From positions 1 through 64,000 of the forward strand of contig JAKQHM010000002.1 of the NCBI GenBank assembly GCA_029572935.1: a stretch of DNA of 64,000 nucleotides. Direction: 5' to 3'. The notes under the pieces were generated by a model. That model was not told the DNA's origin. It searched no databases and was given only the letters and a program-made list of their open reading frames with translations. Below, piece after piece: positions 38,020 through 48,111 of the stretch. The stretch is from Bacteroidota bacterium. Lineage in GTDB: Bacteria; Bacteroidota; Bacteroidia; Chitinophagales; Saprospiraceae. The translations under genes were made by a program, and so were the position numbers. Numbering within the stretch: position 1 is the first letter of the stretch; each line of letters begins with the position of its first letter.

Positions 38020-41000
38020 ATGAATTTGTGGAAAGAGTCGGTTTCTGTGGTACTGTTCCTGGTATCCATCAGCGGGTCTTTTGCTCAAAACCACAGTCTC
38101 TGCGGGCCAAGCCCAGTCCCCTTGTCAAACGATTGTGCCGGAGCCTGCGTAGTGTGCGATCTGAACGGAGTGACTGCCCGTACAGAAAACTCGACTCAGG
38201 GACAGTCGCCTCCAGGATATTGTACCATGGTCGTGCACACCATGCAATGGCTGGCCTTCGTGGCCGGCTCGACCAATTTGTCCATCAATGTGTCTGTTTC
38301 CGGCTGCACCCAGCCCAATGGGGTGGAAATGGGCATTTATGCCTCGATGGACTGCAGCAGCTTCAACCTGGTTTCCAATTGCAACACCAATATGTACGAC
38401 AACCAGACCTGGCCGTTTACCACGACCACGCCCCTTAAACCCGGTTGTGTATACTACCTCGTCTGGGATGGCAATGGGCCCAATTCCTGCAATGTTTCCA
38501 TGTCGGTGACGGCCGGAAGTGCCAAGGCACCCGTCCCCAATACCAATGACAAGATCACAGGCAGAACCCTGGTATGTCCCGGGGAAACGATCCCTTACCA
38601 GATCAATGAAATTTTAGGTGCCTGCGAATACGAATGGCGCGTGGTCAACGGAACCATTGTATCTGAAAATGGAAATAAAGTCGAAGTACAATGGGATACA
38701 CCCGGGCCCGGTCAGATCTGTGTGAAGGGTAAAAATATCTGCCATCAAGGCAATGAAGTTTGTCTGGATGTCCTGGTCGGTTCTGATTCTCCCCCGACTG
38801 ATCTTGGTCCCTTTTATGTTTGTCCGGGCCAAATCCACCGGATTGGCAACCAGACCTTCTCGCCGGGCTTGACCAGCTTGCAGTTTAAAAACAAATTTGG
38901 TTGCGACAGTCTGGTCAATGTAACGGTTGAAGAATTTATTATTGAAGAAGGAAAGTTGGATACCACCATCTGCTGGCCCGGCACGCTGAGCCTGGGCAAT
39001 CAGATCTACGACAAATCAGGACTGTACGTGTTCCAGACCCAATCGAAAGTTCCTCCCAATTGTGACTCTTTGGTTTTTATAGACCTCAAGATCCATAAAC
39101 TATCTCCCTTGCTGAAAAAATCAGGCGATATCAATTGCAGGGACAGTCTGGTGACCCTTTCTATGGATTCATCCGCCACGGATTTCAAAGACATCCTGGG
39201 ATATGTCTGGGTATCGGAAAAGGGAGACACCATAGCCTTTAATGCAAATGCCATTGTGCGCAACGCAGGAGCCTACCATCTGGCGATTATTCCCAAAGAC
39301 AGCAGTGCTTTGGCCTGCCCTACCCGATTTGACATCACCGTGACCGGTTCCCGCAAGATTCCGGAGTTGGTCCTGGATTCCGCATTGCGCATTTGTTTCG
39401 GAGACTCTGTTTTATTTTATAACATCCCGATTACGGATGTGCAGCAATCCGGCGCAAACATCAGTTTTCACAGTGCTCTTCCCTGCGATTCATCCAATAT
39501 TATTTCCGATACCGTTATTTTTCCTGATCGCGACACCATCCTGTATGCCAAAGCCACAAATGGCAGCTGCTCCGATGAACTGGCCCTGCCCATTGAAGTT
39601 AGACCCAGAACCATCCTGAGCGCACCGGACATCAAAATCTGCGCAGGAGATACTTTGTGGTGGAAGGACATCCCCATTCAATCTTCCGGACCGATGCCCC
39701 AAACATGGTCCTTTCATACCTGCCCGGACACAAATTGTTTGACAGGACAGAACTATTGGATTGCCTGGATCGACACTAGTTTTTGGTTATATCCTATCGG
39801 AGTGCCCTGTCCGGAATGGTCAGCGGTCAAGATCCAAGTAACTCCCTTGCCCCCATCAGATTTCACGATAGACCGAAGGATGTTCTGCACCGGCGACACC
39901 CTTGCCATCCGGTGGCATCCCGATCCAATGGCCATGCGTTATTTCGTCACAAGACAAACAGAGTTTTTGCTGCCCGCCTCCGGAGGTTTTGATACCGTAC
40001 AGAATCAGGCAGGTATTTTTTCCTTTTGCATTCGGGCAGAAAAGGAAAGATGTCAATCCATCCGATGTGACTCCGTTACTTTTCAGGATGCTTTGCCTTT
40101 GCCATCCGGTCACTGCATTTCCACTGACAGCAGTGTTCTTTTCCATTGGAATGAAATTCCAGGTTCAGAATTTGAAATAGTAAATATCAGCGGCCAGACA
40201 CAAGGTATTTCTATAACCGATACGACTTATCTTTTCAACGGACTGGCCAGAGGAGAGGAGGCAAAGATCCGCGTCATCAGAAAAGACAGTATCTGCGGCG
40301 ACCAGTCGATCGAACTAACATGCAAGGCGATTGACTGTCCCGTGATCAAAATTTTAAACCCTCCGGAAATCAGAGTTTGTCTGGATGCTCAGACGGACAC
40401 CTTCAGGATTGCAGCCACTTTAGATTCAGGTACCGGAAATGGCAGCTGGCTTTTCAGCGGAGCTGGAATAACAGACAGCACACTGGGAATATTTGATCCA
40501 CGGAAGGCAGGTCGGGGCGTACACACCATTCAAATTGAATACAAGGAAAGTTCTTGTGTCTTTCGCAATCAAATTCTGATCAAAGTGCGGGAAAATCCTT
40601 TGGCTTCTTTTGAACTGGATAGTATCATTTGTCAGGATTCCTTTTTGCTGGTCCGGTTTACAGGAAGAAAAGAGGATACTACGATCAATCAATGGCAATC
40701 GGATGGAGGATTTATCCGTCAAAAAGCTAAGGATTTGTTTGAGATGAAGTGGGACAAACCCGGGAAAAAGAAAATAAAACTGAGGCTACCGGAAGAATTT
40801 TGTCAGGACGAACAGGAACGCGAAACAGAAGTTTTGGCTCCTCTTGAAAGACCTGAGATCAGTTGCGTTTCGACTGATTCGACGGTAACTTTTTTTTGGA
40901 AAAAAAATCCACGGGCCCTGAACTATCTGGTCCTTCAGGATCGGGGACCGGCAGGTTTTAAAAACAGCGATACCAGTTTTCAGATTCGCATATCCAAACC

Positions 41001-42102
41001 CGGAGATACCGCGTCCATCCGGTTGCGGATGTTTGACAGTGGACCTTGTGCCGATGTCGAATCAGATGCTCTACAGTGTATTTCACCAGCCTGCCCTCCA
41101 CGGAATCTTTTGAAAGATACCACGCTGAGTTATTGCGCCCATCAAACCGCTTTTGTTTTTCTGGGAAAGTACCTTTCCATCCCTGATTCCGGATACCATT
41201 TCACTGGACCACAGGTACAGGGCGATACGGTGCATTTTGATAAAATAAGTGAAGGATCTCATTTGTATCGTCTCTTCCTATCAAAAGGTAATTGTTCTTA
41301 CCAGGACAGCATCCTTCTGATCAAGAAGCCTCTGCCCAAAATCGAGCAGATATCCATTACACCCATCCCGTGCCCTGAAACAGACAGCACGGGTGCGATC
41401 GAAGTCCTTAGTGTTTCGGGAGGGCAGTCTCCATTGCTATATTCTATTGACGGCTCCGCTTATGGAGGTTCAGGTCAGTTTGATCAGCTTACGGCTGGTC
41501 AACATAGGATCTCCGTGCTCGATTCCAATGGTTGCAGGACCGACACCCTGGTTTTTCTTGCACCACCTGATCGCGTACAAATAGACCTGGGAATGGACCT
41601 TGAGGTGGATCGAGGCAGCCTGGTCGAAATCAATTCCCAAATCACTGGCAAATACACACAGATCATATGGACGGGTTACAGCGGTCTGAATTGCGACAGC
41701 TGTACTAAAGTCAGTTTCAGGACTGAAAAAGACCTGATCCTGGTAGCTCAGGTTTCCAATGAATATGGATGTACGGATGAAGATGAAATCAAAATACTCA
41801 TCAGAGACAAGCGAATCTTTGCACCCAGTTCGTTTTCCCCCAATGGGGATGGTGTAAACGACGGCTTTATTTTGTACGGACCCGATCATACCGTTTTGAT
41901 CGACCGGATGGCCATTTATGACAGATGGGGTGCTCAGGTTTTCCTGGGTCAGAACCTGCGCCTCAATGATCCCCAAAACGGATGGAACGGGGAATTCCGT
42001 GGACAAAAACTATTGCCCGGAGTGTATGTGTACCAAGCAAAAGTGGTCTTTGAGGATGGCAGTACCACTCTGGTAAGCGGGGAGATCACTTTAGTCCGAT
42101 AA
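38020..42102 (+). CDS. Large T9SS type B surface protein
   Basis: A 1,360-residue secreted protein. The signal peptide (VVLFLVSISGSFAQ) is followed by a Cys-rich N-terminal domain (about 25-170), then several PKD/Ig-like repeats through about residue 1,260. Many of these contain CxGD and CxGE turns (RICFGDSV, KICAGDTL). The C-terminal type B sorting domain has the hallmark FSPNGDGVNDGF, then YDRWGAQVF, and LLPGVYVYQ, which direct export by the type IX system (gliding motility-associated C-terminal family). Probable role: adhesion or surface matrix (inference). A TTG 6 nt upstream is in frame, but the ATG at 38020 is preferred. Confidence 0.9.
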   Translation: MNLWKESVSVVLFLVSISGSFAQNHSLCGPSPVPLSNDCAGACVVCDLNGVTARTENSTQGQSPPGYCTMVVHTMQWLAFVAGSTNLSINVSVSGCTQPNGVEMGIYASMDCSSFNLVSNCNTNMYDNQTWPFTTTTPLKPGCVYYLVWDGNGPNSCNVSMSVTAGSAKAPVPNTNDKITGRTLVCPGETIPYQINEILGACEYEWRVVNGTIVSENGNKVEVQWDTPGPGQICVKGKNICHQGNEVCLDVLVGSDSPPTDLGPFYVCPGQIHRIGNQTFSPGLTSLQFKNKFGCDSLVNVTVEEFIIEEGKLDTTICWPGTLSLGNQIYDKSGLYVFQTQSKVPPNCDSLVFIDLKIHKLSPLLKKSGDINCRDSLVTLSMDSSATDFKDILGYVWVSEKGDTIAFNANAIVRNAGAYHLAIIPKDSSALACPTRFDITVTGSRKIPELVLDSALRICFGDSVLFYNIPITDVQQSGANISFHSALPCDSSNIISDTVIFPDRDTILYAKATNGSCSDELALPIEVRPRTILSAPDIKICAGDTLWWKDIPIQSSGPMPQTWSFHTCPDTNCLTGQNYWIAWIDTSFWLYPIGVPCPEWSAVKIQVTPLPPSDFTIDRRMFCTGDTLAIRWHPDPMAMRYFVTRQTEFLLPASGGFDTVQNQAGIFSFCIRAEKERCQSIRCDSVTFQDALPLPSGHCISTDSSVLFHWNEIPGSEFEIVNISGQTQGISITDTTYLFNGLARGEEAKIRVIRKDSICGDQSIELTCKAIDCPVIKILNPPEIRVCLDAQTDTFRIAATLDSGTGNGSWLFSGAGITDSTLGIFDPRKAGRGVHTIQIEYKESSCVFRNQILIKVRENPLASFELDSIICQDSFLLVRFTGRKEDTTINQWQSDGGFIRQKAKDLFEMKWDKPGKKKIKLRLPEEFCQDEQERETEVLAPLERPEISCVSTDSTVTFFWKKNPRALNYLVLQDRGPAGFKNSDTSFQIRISKPGDTASIRLRMFDSGPCADVESDALQCISPACPPRNLLKDTTLSYCAHQTAFVFLGKYLSIPDSGYHFTGPQVQGDTVHFDKISEGSHLYRLFLSKGNCSYQDSILLIKKPLPKIEQISITPIPCPETDSTGAIEVLSVSGGQSPLLYSIDGSAYGGSGQFDQLTAGQHRISVLDSNGCRTDTLVFLAPPDRVQIDLGMDLEVDRGSLVEINSQITGKYTQIIWTGYSGLNCDSCTKVSFRTEKDLILVAQVSNEYGCTDEDEIKILIRDKRIFAPSSFSPNGDGVNDGFILYGPDHTVLIDRMAIYDRWGAQVFLGQNLRLNDPQNGWNGEFRGQKLLPGVYVYQAKVVFEDGSTTLVSGEITLVR

Positions 42103-42213
42103 ACAAGATAGGCAGCCATCAGGCAGTTAAGCTGATTTTTGGAACTGGTAGAATAATTTGGCAAAGAAGATCTTACTTTTACATCCTGAACCCAGAAAAG
42201 GGTAAGTCGAATT

Positions 42214-42741
42214 TTGAACAGGTTTCTGTCCATAGGGATGATTTTAATGCTGATCGCACCCTTCTTCGCGGTGTGGATGGTCCATTCCATTCAAAAATCA
42301 AAAGTCAAGAAAGAGGTCAGGAATATCATCCTCAGTGGTCCTGATTCCCATGAATTGGTGCAGTTTGAATTGGATGATCAAAATGCCGGCCAATTCAAAT
42401 GGGAGCACTCCGGTGAATTTGAATACAAGGGCCATATGTACGACGTGGTATATAAGGAAAAATGCGGTGCCAAAACGGTATACCTATGCTGGCCTGACCG
42501 TGCTGATACCAAGTTAAATCAAAAACTGGCACAATGGATTGCCAGAACTCTGAATAAACTACCCGATCATAAGGATAGCCAGGTAAGATTGCAGGAATAT
42601 TTTAAAAATCTTTATTTTTTCACATACGAGTTTTCAATCCAAAACCCTTTTGCAATTGAAAACAATCTCCCCTCTTTGGTCATCCACCTGATTTGCAAAG
42701 AAGCTCCCAGCCCGACCACACCGCCTCCGGACGATATCTAA
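42214..42741 (+). CDS. Small membrane-anchored protein beside TonB receptor
   Basis: A 175-residue protein (TTG start at 42214; an ATG at 42238 is the alternative). The N-terminal membrane segment (MILMLIAPFFAVWMV) is followed by KKEVRN, then a soluble domain with FKWEHSGEFEYKGHMYDVV and YLCWPDRADTKLN, and a Pro-rich C-terminus. The WxHSxEFEYxGxMYDVV block recurs in small Bacteroidota proteins, as I recall them, often encoded next to TonB-dependent receptor genes. Here it is 76 nt upstream of one. Function is unknown; a part in metal or haem import is inference. Confidence 0.7.
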   Translation: MNRFLSIGMILMLIAPFFAVWMVHSIQKSKVKKEVRNIILSGPDSHELVQFELDDQNAGQFKWEHSGEFEYKGHMYDVVYKEKCGAKTVYLCWPDRADTKLNQKLAQWIARTLNKLPDHKDSQVRLQEYFKNLYFFTYEFSIQNPFAIENNLPSLVIHLICKEAPSPTTPPPDDI

Positions 42742-42817
42742 AGTCATACTTCATTCCTCTTGCACAGAGGCAATTCGAATTGTATTTTTTTATTAAAATC
42801 TATTCAATCATATCATC

Positions 42818-45238
42818 ATGATGAGACTTTTATTTGTGCTGGTGCTGTACCAGCTTTCTTGTATTTTATATGCCCAGGTCGTGACAGTCAAGGATATTGA
42901 AAGCAATCTTCCCATTGAATCTGTCATCATAAGGGCTGAAAAATCAAACGAAATATTGATGACCGATTTAATGGGAAAAGCGGATCTATCTATTCTTATG
43001 AAGTCGGGAAAATTGATCTTTTCTAAAACAGGATATCAAACGATCTCCCTGGATTCCACCCAATTGACAGAACCCTATCTGGAGATCAGGATGCCAGCCA
43101 TACCAATCAACCTCCGGGAGGTGGTCATTTCGGCTACGAGATGGAGTCAATCTATCCGCGATGTTCCAGGACGCATCACAGGAATATCGACACGGGAAGT
43201 TAGACTTCAAAATCCACAAACAGCTGCTGATCTGCTGGGCATTTCCGGAGAGGTGTTCATTCAGAAAAGCCAACAGGGAGGCGGCAGTCCGATGATCCGG
43301 GGTTTTTCTGCCAATCGACTGCTTTACTCAGTGGATGGTGTGAGGATGAATACTGCCATATTCCGTGCGGGAAATCTGCAAAATGTCATTTCCCTGGATC
43401 CATTTTCCATCGAAAAAACCGAAGTACTCATGGGCACCGGCTCGGTGATTTACGGAAGCGATGCCATAGGCGGGGTCATGAGTTTTCGTACACTGACTCC
43501 GGAATTTGGCAATACCAAGGAGCCCAGGATCAAAGGTGCATCCAGCTTCAGGTATTCCTCTGCCAACCAGGAAAAAACCGGGCATTTGGATGTACAGGTG
43601 GGTTGGAAAAAATGGGCTATGGTCAGTTCCATCAGTAGTAACCGGTTTGAAGATCTGCGGATGGGCAGCCATGGTCCGGATGAATACCTCAGAAATTTTT
43701 ATGTGCAACGCATGGACAGTGCAGACCGGATCCTGACGAATTCCGATCCACAGGTCCAGGTTCCGACCGGATACACTCAGATCAACCTGATGCAAAAACT
43801 CAGATTTGCTCCCAATAAATCATGGGATCTCCAATACGGGTTTCATTTTTCTGAAACTTCAGATTTTTCCAGATACGATAGACTCATTGAAACAAATTCT
43901 GAGGGTCTGCCCAGATCCGCAGTATGGAATTACGGACCTCAGAAATGGATGATGAACCAACTCAGCATCACGCACAAATTAAAGAATCTGGTTTACGACA
44001 ATATGAGCATTCGGATTGCATTTCAGCAGTTTGAAGAAAGCCGGATGGACAGGAATTTCGGAGGAAGCAACAAGTACCGCCTGAGAAATCAAAAGGAGCA
44101 TGTGGATGCTTACTCAATCAATACGGATTTTGAAAAAACAATGGGTAAATCGAGAATTTTTTATGGTCTTGAATCCATTTTGAACAAGGTGCGCTCTAGG
44201 GGCGCGGCTACAGACATCCGGACCGGCAGTCCCATTGCCACACCCGACCGTTATCCGCAATCCGACTGGCAAAGTCACGCTGTTTATTTCAGCGGCCAAC
44301 ATCGATTCAGCGATCATGTTCTGGCAGAAGGAGGCATTCGTATGAATCTGTACGCCATCGATGCCGACTTCAGCCGGCATTTAAGTTTTTATCCATTTGA
44401 TTTTACCCGATCCCGACTACAGGACCAATCCCTGAGTGGCAATCTGGGCATTGTGTTTACTCCTGCAGAACAGTGGAAAATTGGCATTCAGACGGCAACT
44501 GGATTTCGCGCACCCAATGTGGACGATATCGGAAAGATCTTTGATTTTGCAGCCGGTGACGTCGTGGTACCCAATAGCAATCTCCGATCTGAGCAGGCTT
44601 ACAATTTTGAATTGAATGTGGCCAGAATCCTGGGCAACTATCTGAAGCTGGATTTCTCCGCCTATTATACCTATTTGGATCAGGCGATGGTCCGCAGGCC
44701 CTTTCAGGTGGCAGGCCAGGACAGCATCCTGTATAACGGCGAACTCAGCAGGGTTTTTGCCATTCAAAATGCTGCCTATGCAGATGTGTACGGATTTCAC
44801 CTTGGTTTTGAGGCCAAGATTCCCGGAGGCTTTTCCCTGCTGAGCAAATACAATTTTCAAATTGGTCATGAAGAGATGGACAGCGGGGTAAGGAGCAGGT
44901 CACGGCATGCCGCACCGCCCAATGGCCTTACACGGCTCTCCTATACTAAAGACGGACTGAATATACAATTGAGCGCTGTGTACAGCAGCAGGGTGAGTTA
45001 TGCAAATCTGAATGAAGAAGAACGACAAAAACCGGCCATCTATGCGCGGGACGTAAATGGTAACCCCTGGTCACCCGCCTGGTGTATTTTCAACCTGAAG
45101 GTACAGATGAAACTAATGGATCAAATCTCGGTCAGCGGAGGCGTCGAAAACCTGACTGATCGCAGGTACAGACCTTACAGTTCGGGAATCGTTGCTCCGG
45201 GAAGAAACTTCATCCTTTCCCTGAATCTCAGGTTTTAA
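42818..45238 (+). CDS. TonB-dependent receptor, haem type
   Basis: An 806-residue outer-membrane receptor. After the signal peptide (to about residue 20) there is a CarboxypepD-regulatory-like domain (about 22-95), then a TonB-dependent plug (about 110-230) with VVISATRWSQS, SPMIRGFSANRLLYSVDGVRM and GSVIYGSDAIGGV, followed by the 22-strand barrel ending FILSLNLRF. The plug pattern with NTAIFRAGNLQNVISLD is shared by haem/haemoglobin-type receptors (HmuR group), so haem or another iron source is the likely ligand, with moderate confidence. It has no SusD partner. The small membrane protein gene upstream probably belongs to the same unit. Confidence 0.9.
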   Translation: MMRLLFVLVLYQLSCILYAQVVTVKDIESNLPIESVIIRAEKSNEILMTDLMGKADLSILMKSGKLIFSKTGYQTISLDSTQLTEPYLEIRMPAIPINLREVVISATRWSQSIRDVPGRITGISTREVRLQNPQTAADLLGISGEVFIQKSQQGGGSPMIRGFSANRLLYSVDGVRMNTAIFRAGNLQNVISLDPFSIEKTEVLMGTGSVIYGSDAIGGVMSFRTLTPEFGNTKEPRIKGASSFRYSSANQEKTGHLDVQVGWKKWAMVSSISSNRFEDLRMGSHGPDEYLRNFYVQRMDSADRILTNSDPQVQVPTGYTQINLMQKLRFAPNKSWDLQYGFHFSETSDFSRYDRLIETNSEGLPRSAVWNYGPQKWMMNQLSITHKLKNLVYDNMSIRIAFQQFEESRMDRNFGGSNKYRLRNQKEHVDAYSINTDFEKTMGKSRIFYGLESILNKVRSRGAATDIRTGSPIATPDRYPQSDWQSHAVYFSGQHRFSDHVLAEGGIRMNLYAIDADFSRHLSFYPFDFTRSRLQDQSLSGNLGIVFTPAEQWKIGIQTATGFRAPNVDDIGKIFDFAAGDVVVPNSNLRSEQAYNFELNVARILGNYLKLDFSAYYTYLDQAMVRRPFQVAGQDSILYNGELSRVFAIQNAAYADVYGFHLGFEAKIPGGFSLLSKYNFQIGHEEMDSGVRSRSRHAAPPNGLTRLSYTKDGLNIQLSAVYSSRVSYANLNEEERQKPAIYARDVNGNPWSPAWCIFNLKVQMKLMDQISVSGGVENLTDRRYRPYSSGIVAPGRNFILSLNLRF

Positions 45239-45279
45239 AATATCCTTGTAAAAGGGAATAGAGATCAGACAGATCAGGG

Positions 45280-45352
45280 CCGGGTCCAAAGGCAGATGTT
45301 TCATATTGGGAATCAATGTTAGTTTTTTCCTAATTTCTTCCTTTGGGCCCGG
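45280..45352. repeat. Long inverted repeat between receptor and M28 genes
   Basis: CCGGGTCCAAAGG (45280-45292) pairs with CCTTTGGGCCCGG (45340-45352) over 13 bases with a single G-U, leaving a 47-nt loop that contains a T-run. It lies between the TonB receptor stop (45238) and the M28 ATG (45417). It could be a leader structure of the peptidase gene or a terminator for the receptor gene; the large loop argues against a simple terminator. Confidence 0.4.
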
Positions 45353-45416
45353 AATTTTGTGAAAGTTCTTTTCTTTTGTACTGAATTGTAAAAACAGAAT
45401 GCGACCCTTCTCGGCC

Positions 45417-46382
45417 ATGAACATAAAATTACTGATGAGTTTATCCGCAGCCATGCTGCTTTCTATGATCCATACTTCCTGTAAACGCGGCCCAGCGGAA
45501 GAGCCGGATTTTGATAAAACACGTGCATTTTCTTATGTGCGCAAACAAGTGGAGTTTGGACCCCGGGTACCCAATACGGAAGCCCACAAAAAATGCTCTG
45601 CCTGGATGATCGAAGAATTCAAATCTCACGGAGCGCGCGTGATTGCTCAGGAATTCCAGCCCACTGCATTTGACGGAACAGTTCTCCAGGGCACCAACAT
45701 CATAGCCAGTCACAATCCATCCGCGAGTCACCGGATCATACTGGCTGCCCATTGGGATTCCAGACCCTTTTCTGATCAGGATCCCGACAGTTCCCAGCAC
45801 AAAACCCCTGTGGACGGTGCAGACGACGGAGCCAGCGGAGTGGGCGTGCTGATGGAGATCTCACGGAATCTGCAGCTCAGTCCATTGAAAAAACTGGGCA
45901 TCGACATCATTCTGTTTGATTGCGAAGATTATGGAAACGACGGAGGTGAAATGGAAAGCTGGTGCCTGGGAAGCCAGCACTGGTCAAAAAATTTCCACCA
46001 GGAAGGATACAAGGCGGATTACGGTATTCTGCTGGATATGGTGGGTGGAAAAGACCCGAATTTCAGCCAGGAATACTACAGCAGGCAACTTGCTCCCCGG
46101 GTTATGGACAAGGTTTGGGGCATAGCGCAGGAAATGGGATATGGACAATGGTTTGTCAATACAGCCGGTGCACCCATCATTGACGATCATATTTTTGTCA
46201 ACAAGGATGCCCGCATTCCGATGATCAATATCATCAACCGCCCAGCTGGAAGCAAGACCGGATTTGTGCATCACTGGCATACGCAAAAGGACAATCTCAA
46301 TGCGATCGAACCCGCTACTCTGGAGGCCGTGGGCAAGGTACTGATCCGCCTGATTTACCTGGAAGACGCAGACAAGATCTGA
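45417..46382 (+). CDS. M28 metallopeptidase lipoprotein (QC-like)
   Basis: A 321-residue predicted lipoprotein (lipobox IHTSC). The M28 fold has zinc ligands in AAHWDSRP, DGADDGASG, FDCEDYG and HHWHTQKD, with a conserved LDMVGGKDPNF. The pattern FGPRVPNTEAH and HWDSRPFSDQD is that of glutaminyl-peptide cyclotransferase-like members, so either cyclase or aminopeptidase activity is possible. It acts at the cell envelope. The frame can begin at 45399, but the ATG at 45417 gives a short, typical signal peptide. It stands alone between the receptor and prfC. Confidence 0.88.
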   Translation: MNIKLLMSLSAAMLLSMIHTSCKRGPAEEPDFDKTRAFSYVRKQVEFGPRVPNTEAHKKCSAWMIEEFKSHGARVIAQEFQPTAFDGTVLQGTNIIASHNPSASHRIILAAHWDSRPFSDQDPDSSQHKTPVDGADDGASGVGVLMEISRNLQLSPLKKLGIDIILFDCEDYGNDGGEMESWCLGSQHWSKNFHQEGYKADYGILLDMVGGKDPNFSQEYYSRQLAPRVMDKVWGIAQEMGYGQWFVNTAGAPIIDDHIFVNKDARIPMINIINRPAGSKTGFVHHWHTQKDNLNAIEPATLEAVGKVLIRLIYLEDADKI

Positions 46383-46489
46383 TCATTGTACTTGATCCAT
46401 GCAATGAGATCCAATGAAATTCCAAGTCTTAATTTAAGCAGTAGAATCAATATTTTAGAAAAGTCAGCTTCATGTGCGGTCGAATCTCC

Positions 46490-46519
46490 TTGTGTTTTGG
46501 TCCATTTGCCTTACTTTTG
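46490..46519 (+). promoter_or_regulatory. Promoter of prfC-tmk operon
   Basis: TTG at 46490-46492 and TACTTTTG at 46512-46519, an exact -7 box, with 19 nt between. The box ends 8 nt before the ATG at 46528, so the leader is only a few bases and the in-frame ATG at 46474 is not transcribed. Confidence 0.6.
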
Positions 46520-46527
46520 CGGCCCTT

Positions 46528-48108
46528 ATGAGCCTAACGGAAGAAATCAACAAACGCCGGACCTTTGGGATCGTCTCGCATCCGGATGCCGGTAAAACCA
46601 CCCTCACTGAAAAACTCCTTCTCTTCGGTGGTGCCATCCAGACCGCCGGTGCGGTAAAATCCAATAAGATCAAAAAGCACGCGACTTCCGACTTTATGGA
46701 AATCGAGCGGCAAAGAGGTATCTCGGTCGCTACTTCGGTGATGGCATTTCCCTATCGCGATCTGCAGATCAATATTTTGGATACTCCCGGTCACAAGGAC
46801 TTTGCGGAAGACACGTTCAGAACCCTGACCGCTGTGGACAGCGTGATTGTCGTAATTGATGTGGCCAAAGGGGTGGAGGAACAAACCGAAAAACTGGTGG
46901 AAGTCTGCCGCATGCGCAAAACCCCGATCATTGTTTTCATCAACAAACTGGACCGGGAAGGAAAAGACTCCTTTGACCTGCTGGACGAAGTGGAAACCAA
47001 ACTAAAACTCAAGGTCACTCCGCTGACCTGGCCCATCGGAATGGGACAGGATTTTCAGGGCGTGTATAGTTTATACGAGCGGAAGTTCATTCACTTCAGA
47101 CCCCACGGAAAACAGGAAGGTGAAGAAGTACACATCGTAGAAGATCTGAACGATGCACGTTTTTCCGACATCATAGGGCCCAGGGCACACAAGCGACTGG
47201 GTGAGGATCTTGAAACGATTCATGGAGTGTACCCCGGTTTCAAAAGAGAAGATTATCTGGAGGGAAGGATCTGTCCGGTATTTTATGGGAGTGCTGTCAA
47301 TAATTTCGGTGTACGCGAATTGCTGGATTGTTTTGTGGAAATTGCACCCACTCCCCTGCCCCGTGAAACGGAAGAAAGAAAAGTCCTGCCAGAAGAAGTA
47401 AAAATGACGGGTTTTGTTTTCAAAATTCACGCCAACATGGATCCCAAGCACCGGGACAGGATCGCATTCTTCCGGATTTGTTCCGGTAAATTCGAACGCA
47501 ACACGAATTATTATCACGTGCGTCTGGGAAGACAACTGAGATTCTCCAACCCTACTTCTTTTATGGCTGCACGCAAGGAAGTCGTAGACGAAGCCTATCC
47601 GGGCGATGTAGTCGGATTATACGACAGTGGCAATTTCAAGATCGGAGATGCCCTCACGGAAGGAGAAAATCTTCATTTCAAGGGAATACCCCGTTTTTCT
47701 CCTGAGATTTTCCGGTTCGTCAACAATGCAGACCCTTCCAAATTCAAGCAATTTGCAAAAGGTCTGGAGCAGTTGATGGATGAAGGCGTGGCTCAATTAT
47801 TTACCAAAGAAGATTCCGGACGCAAGATCATAGGCGTCGTCGGTGCGCTGCAGTTTGACGTGATACAATACAGATTGGAACACGAATATGGCGCAGCATG
47901 CAGCTACGATCCGATCCAACTGCACAAAGCTTTATGGATCGAATGTTCAGACCCAAAAGAATTAAATGAATTCACCACGCGCAGAAAAAAAGACCTGGCT
48001 CAGGACAAGGACGGAAAAATGGTGTTTCTGGCAGAATCCGCATGGTCATTAAAACTGGCCCAGGAAAATTTCCCCAAGGTCAAATTCCATTTGAGCAGCG
48101 AATTCTGA
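46528..48108 (+). CDS. prfC: Peptide chain release factor 3
   Basis: A 526-residue RF3, a GTPase that recycles RF1/RF2 from the ribosome after peptide release. The G1 motif is HPDAGKTT (18-25), switch I includes [13 protein letters not shown]3 is [12 protein letters not shown], and G4 is NKLDREGKD. Domain II and the RF3 C-terminal domain follow; length is standard. The upstream ATG at 46474 is in frame but lies before the promoter box, so 46528 ([15 protein letters not shown]) is the start. tmk follows 3 nt later. Confidence 0.96.
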   Translation: MSLTEEINKRRTFGIVSHPDAGKTTLTEKLLLFGGAIQTAGAVKSNKIKKHATSDFMEIERQRGISVATSVMAFPYRDLQINILDTPGHKDFAEDTFRTLTAVDSVIVVIDVAKGVEEQTEKLVEVCRMRKTPIIVFINKLDREGKDSFDLLDEVETKLKLKVTPLTWPIGMGQDFQGVYSLYERKFIHFRPHGKQEGEEVHIVEDLNDARFSDIIGPRAHKRLGEDLETIHGVYPGFKREDYLEGRICPVFYGSAVNNFGVRELLDCFVEIAPTPLPRETEERKVLPEEVKMTGFVFKIHANMDPKHRDRIAFFRICSGKFERNTNYYHVRLGRQLRFSNPTSFMAARKEVVDEAYPGDVVGLYDSGNFKIGDALTEGENLHFKGIPRFSPEIFRFVNNADPSKFKQFAKGLEQLMDEGVAQLFTKEDSGRKIIGVVGALQFDVIQYRLEHEYGAACSYDPIQLHKALWIECSDPKELNEFTTRRKKDLAQDKDGKMVFLAESAWSLKLAQENFPKVKFHLSSEF

Positions 48109-48111
48109 GTC

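Noticed and set aside
46474-46527. Upstream ATG extension of prfC
   Set aside because: It lies ahead of a complete promoter, and the added residues are not part of the RF3 family.
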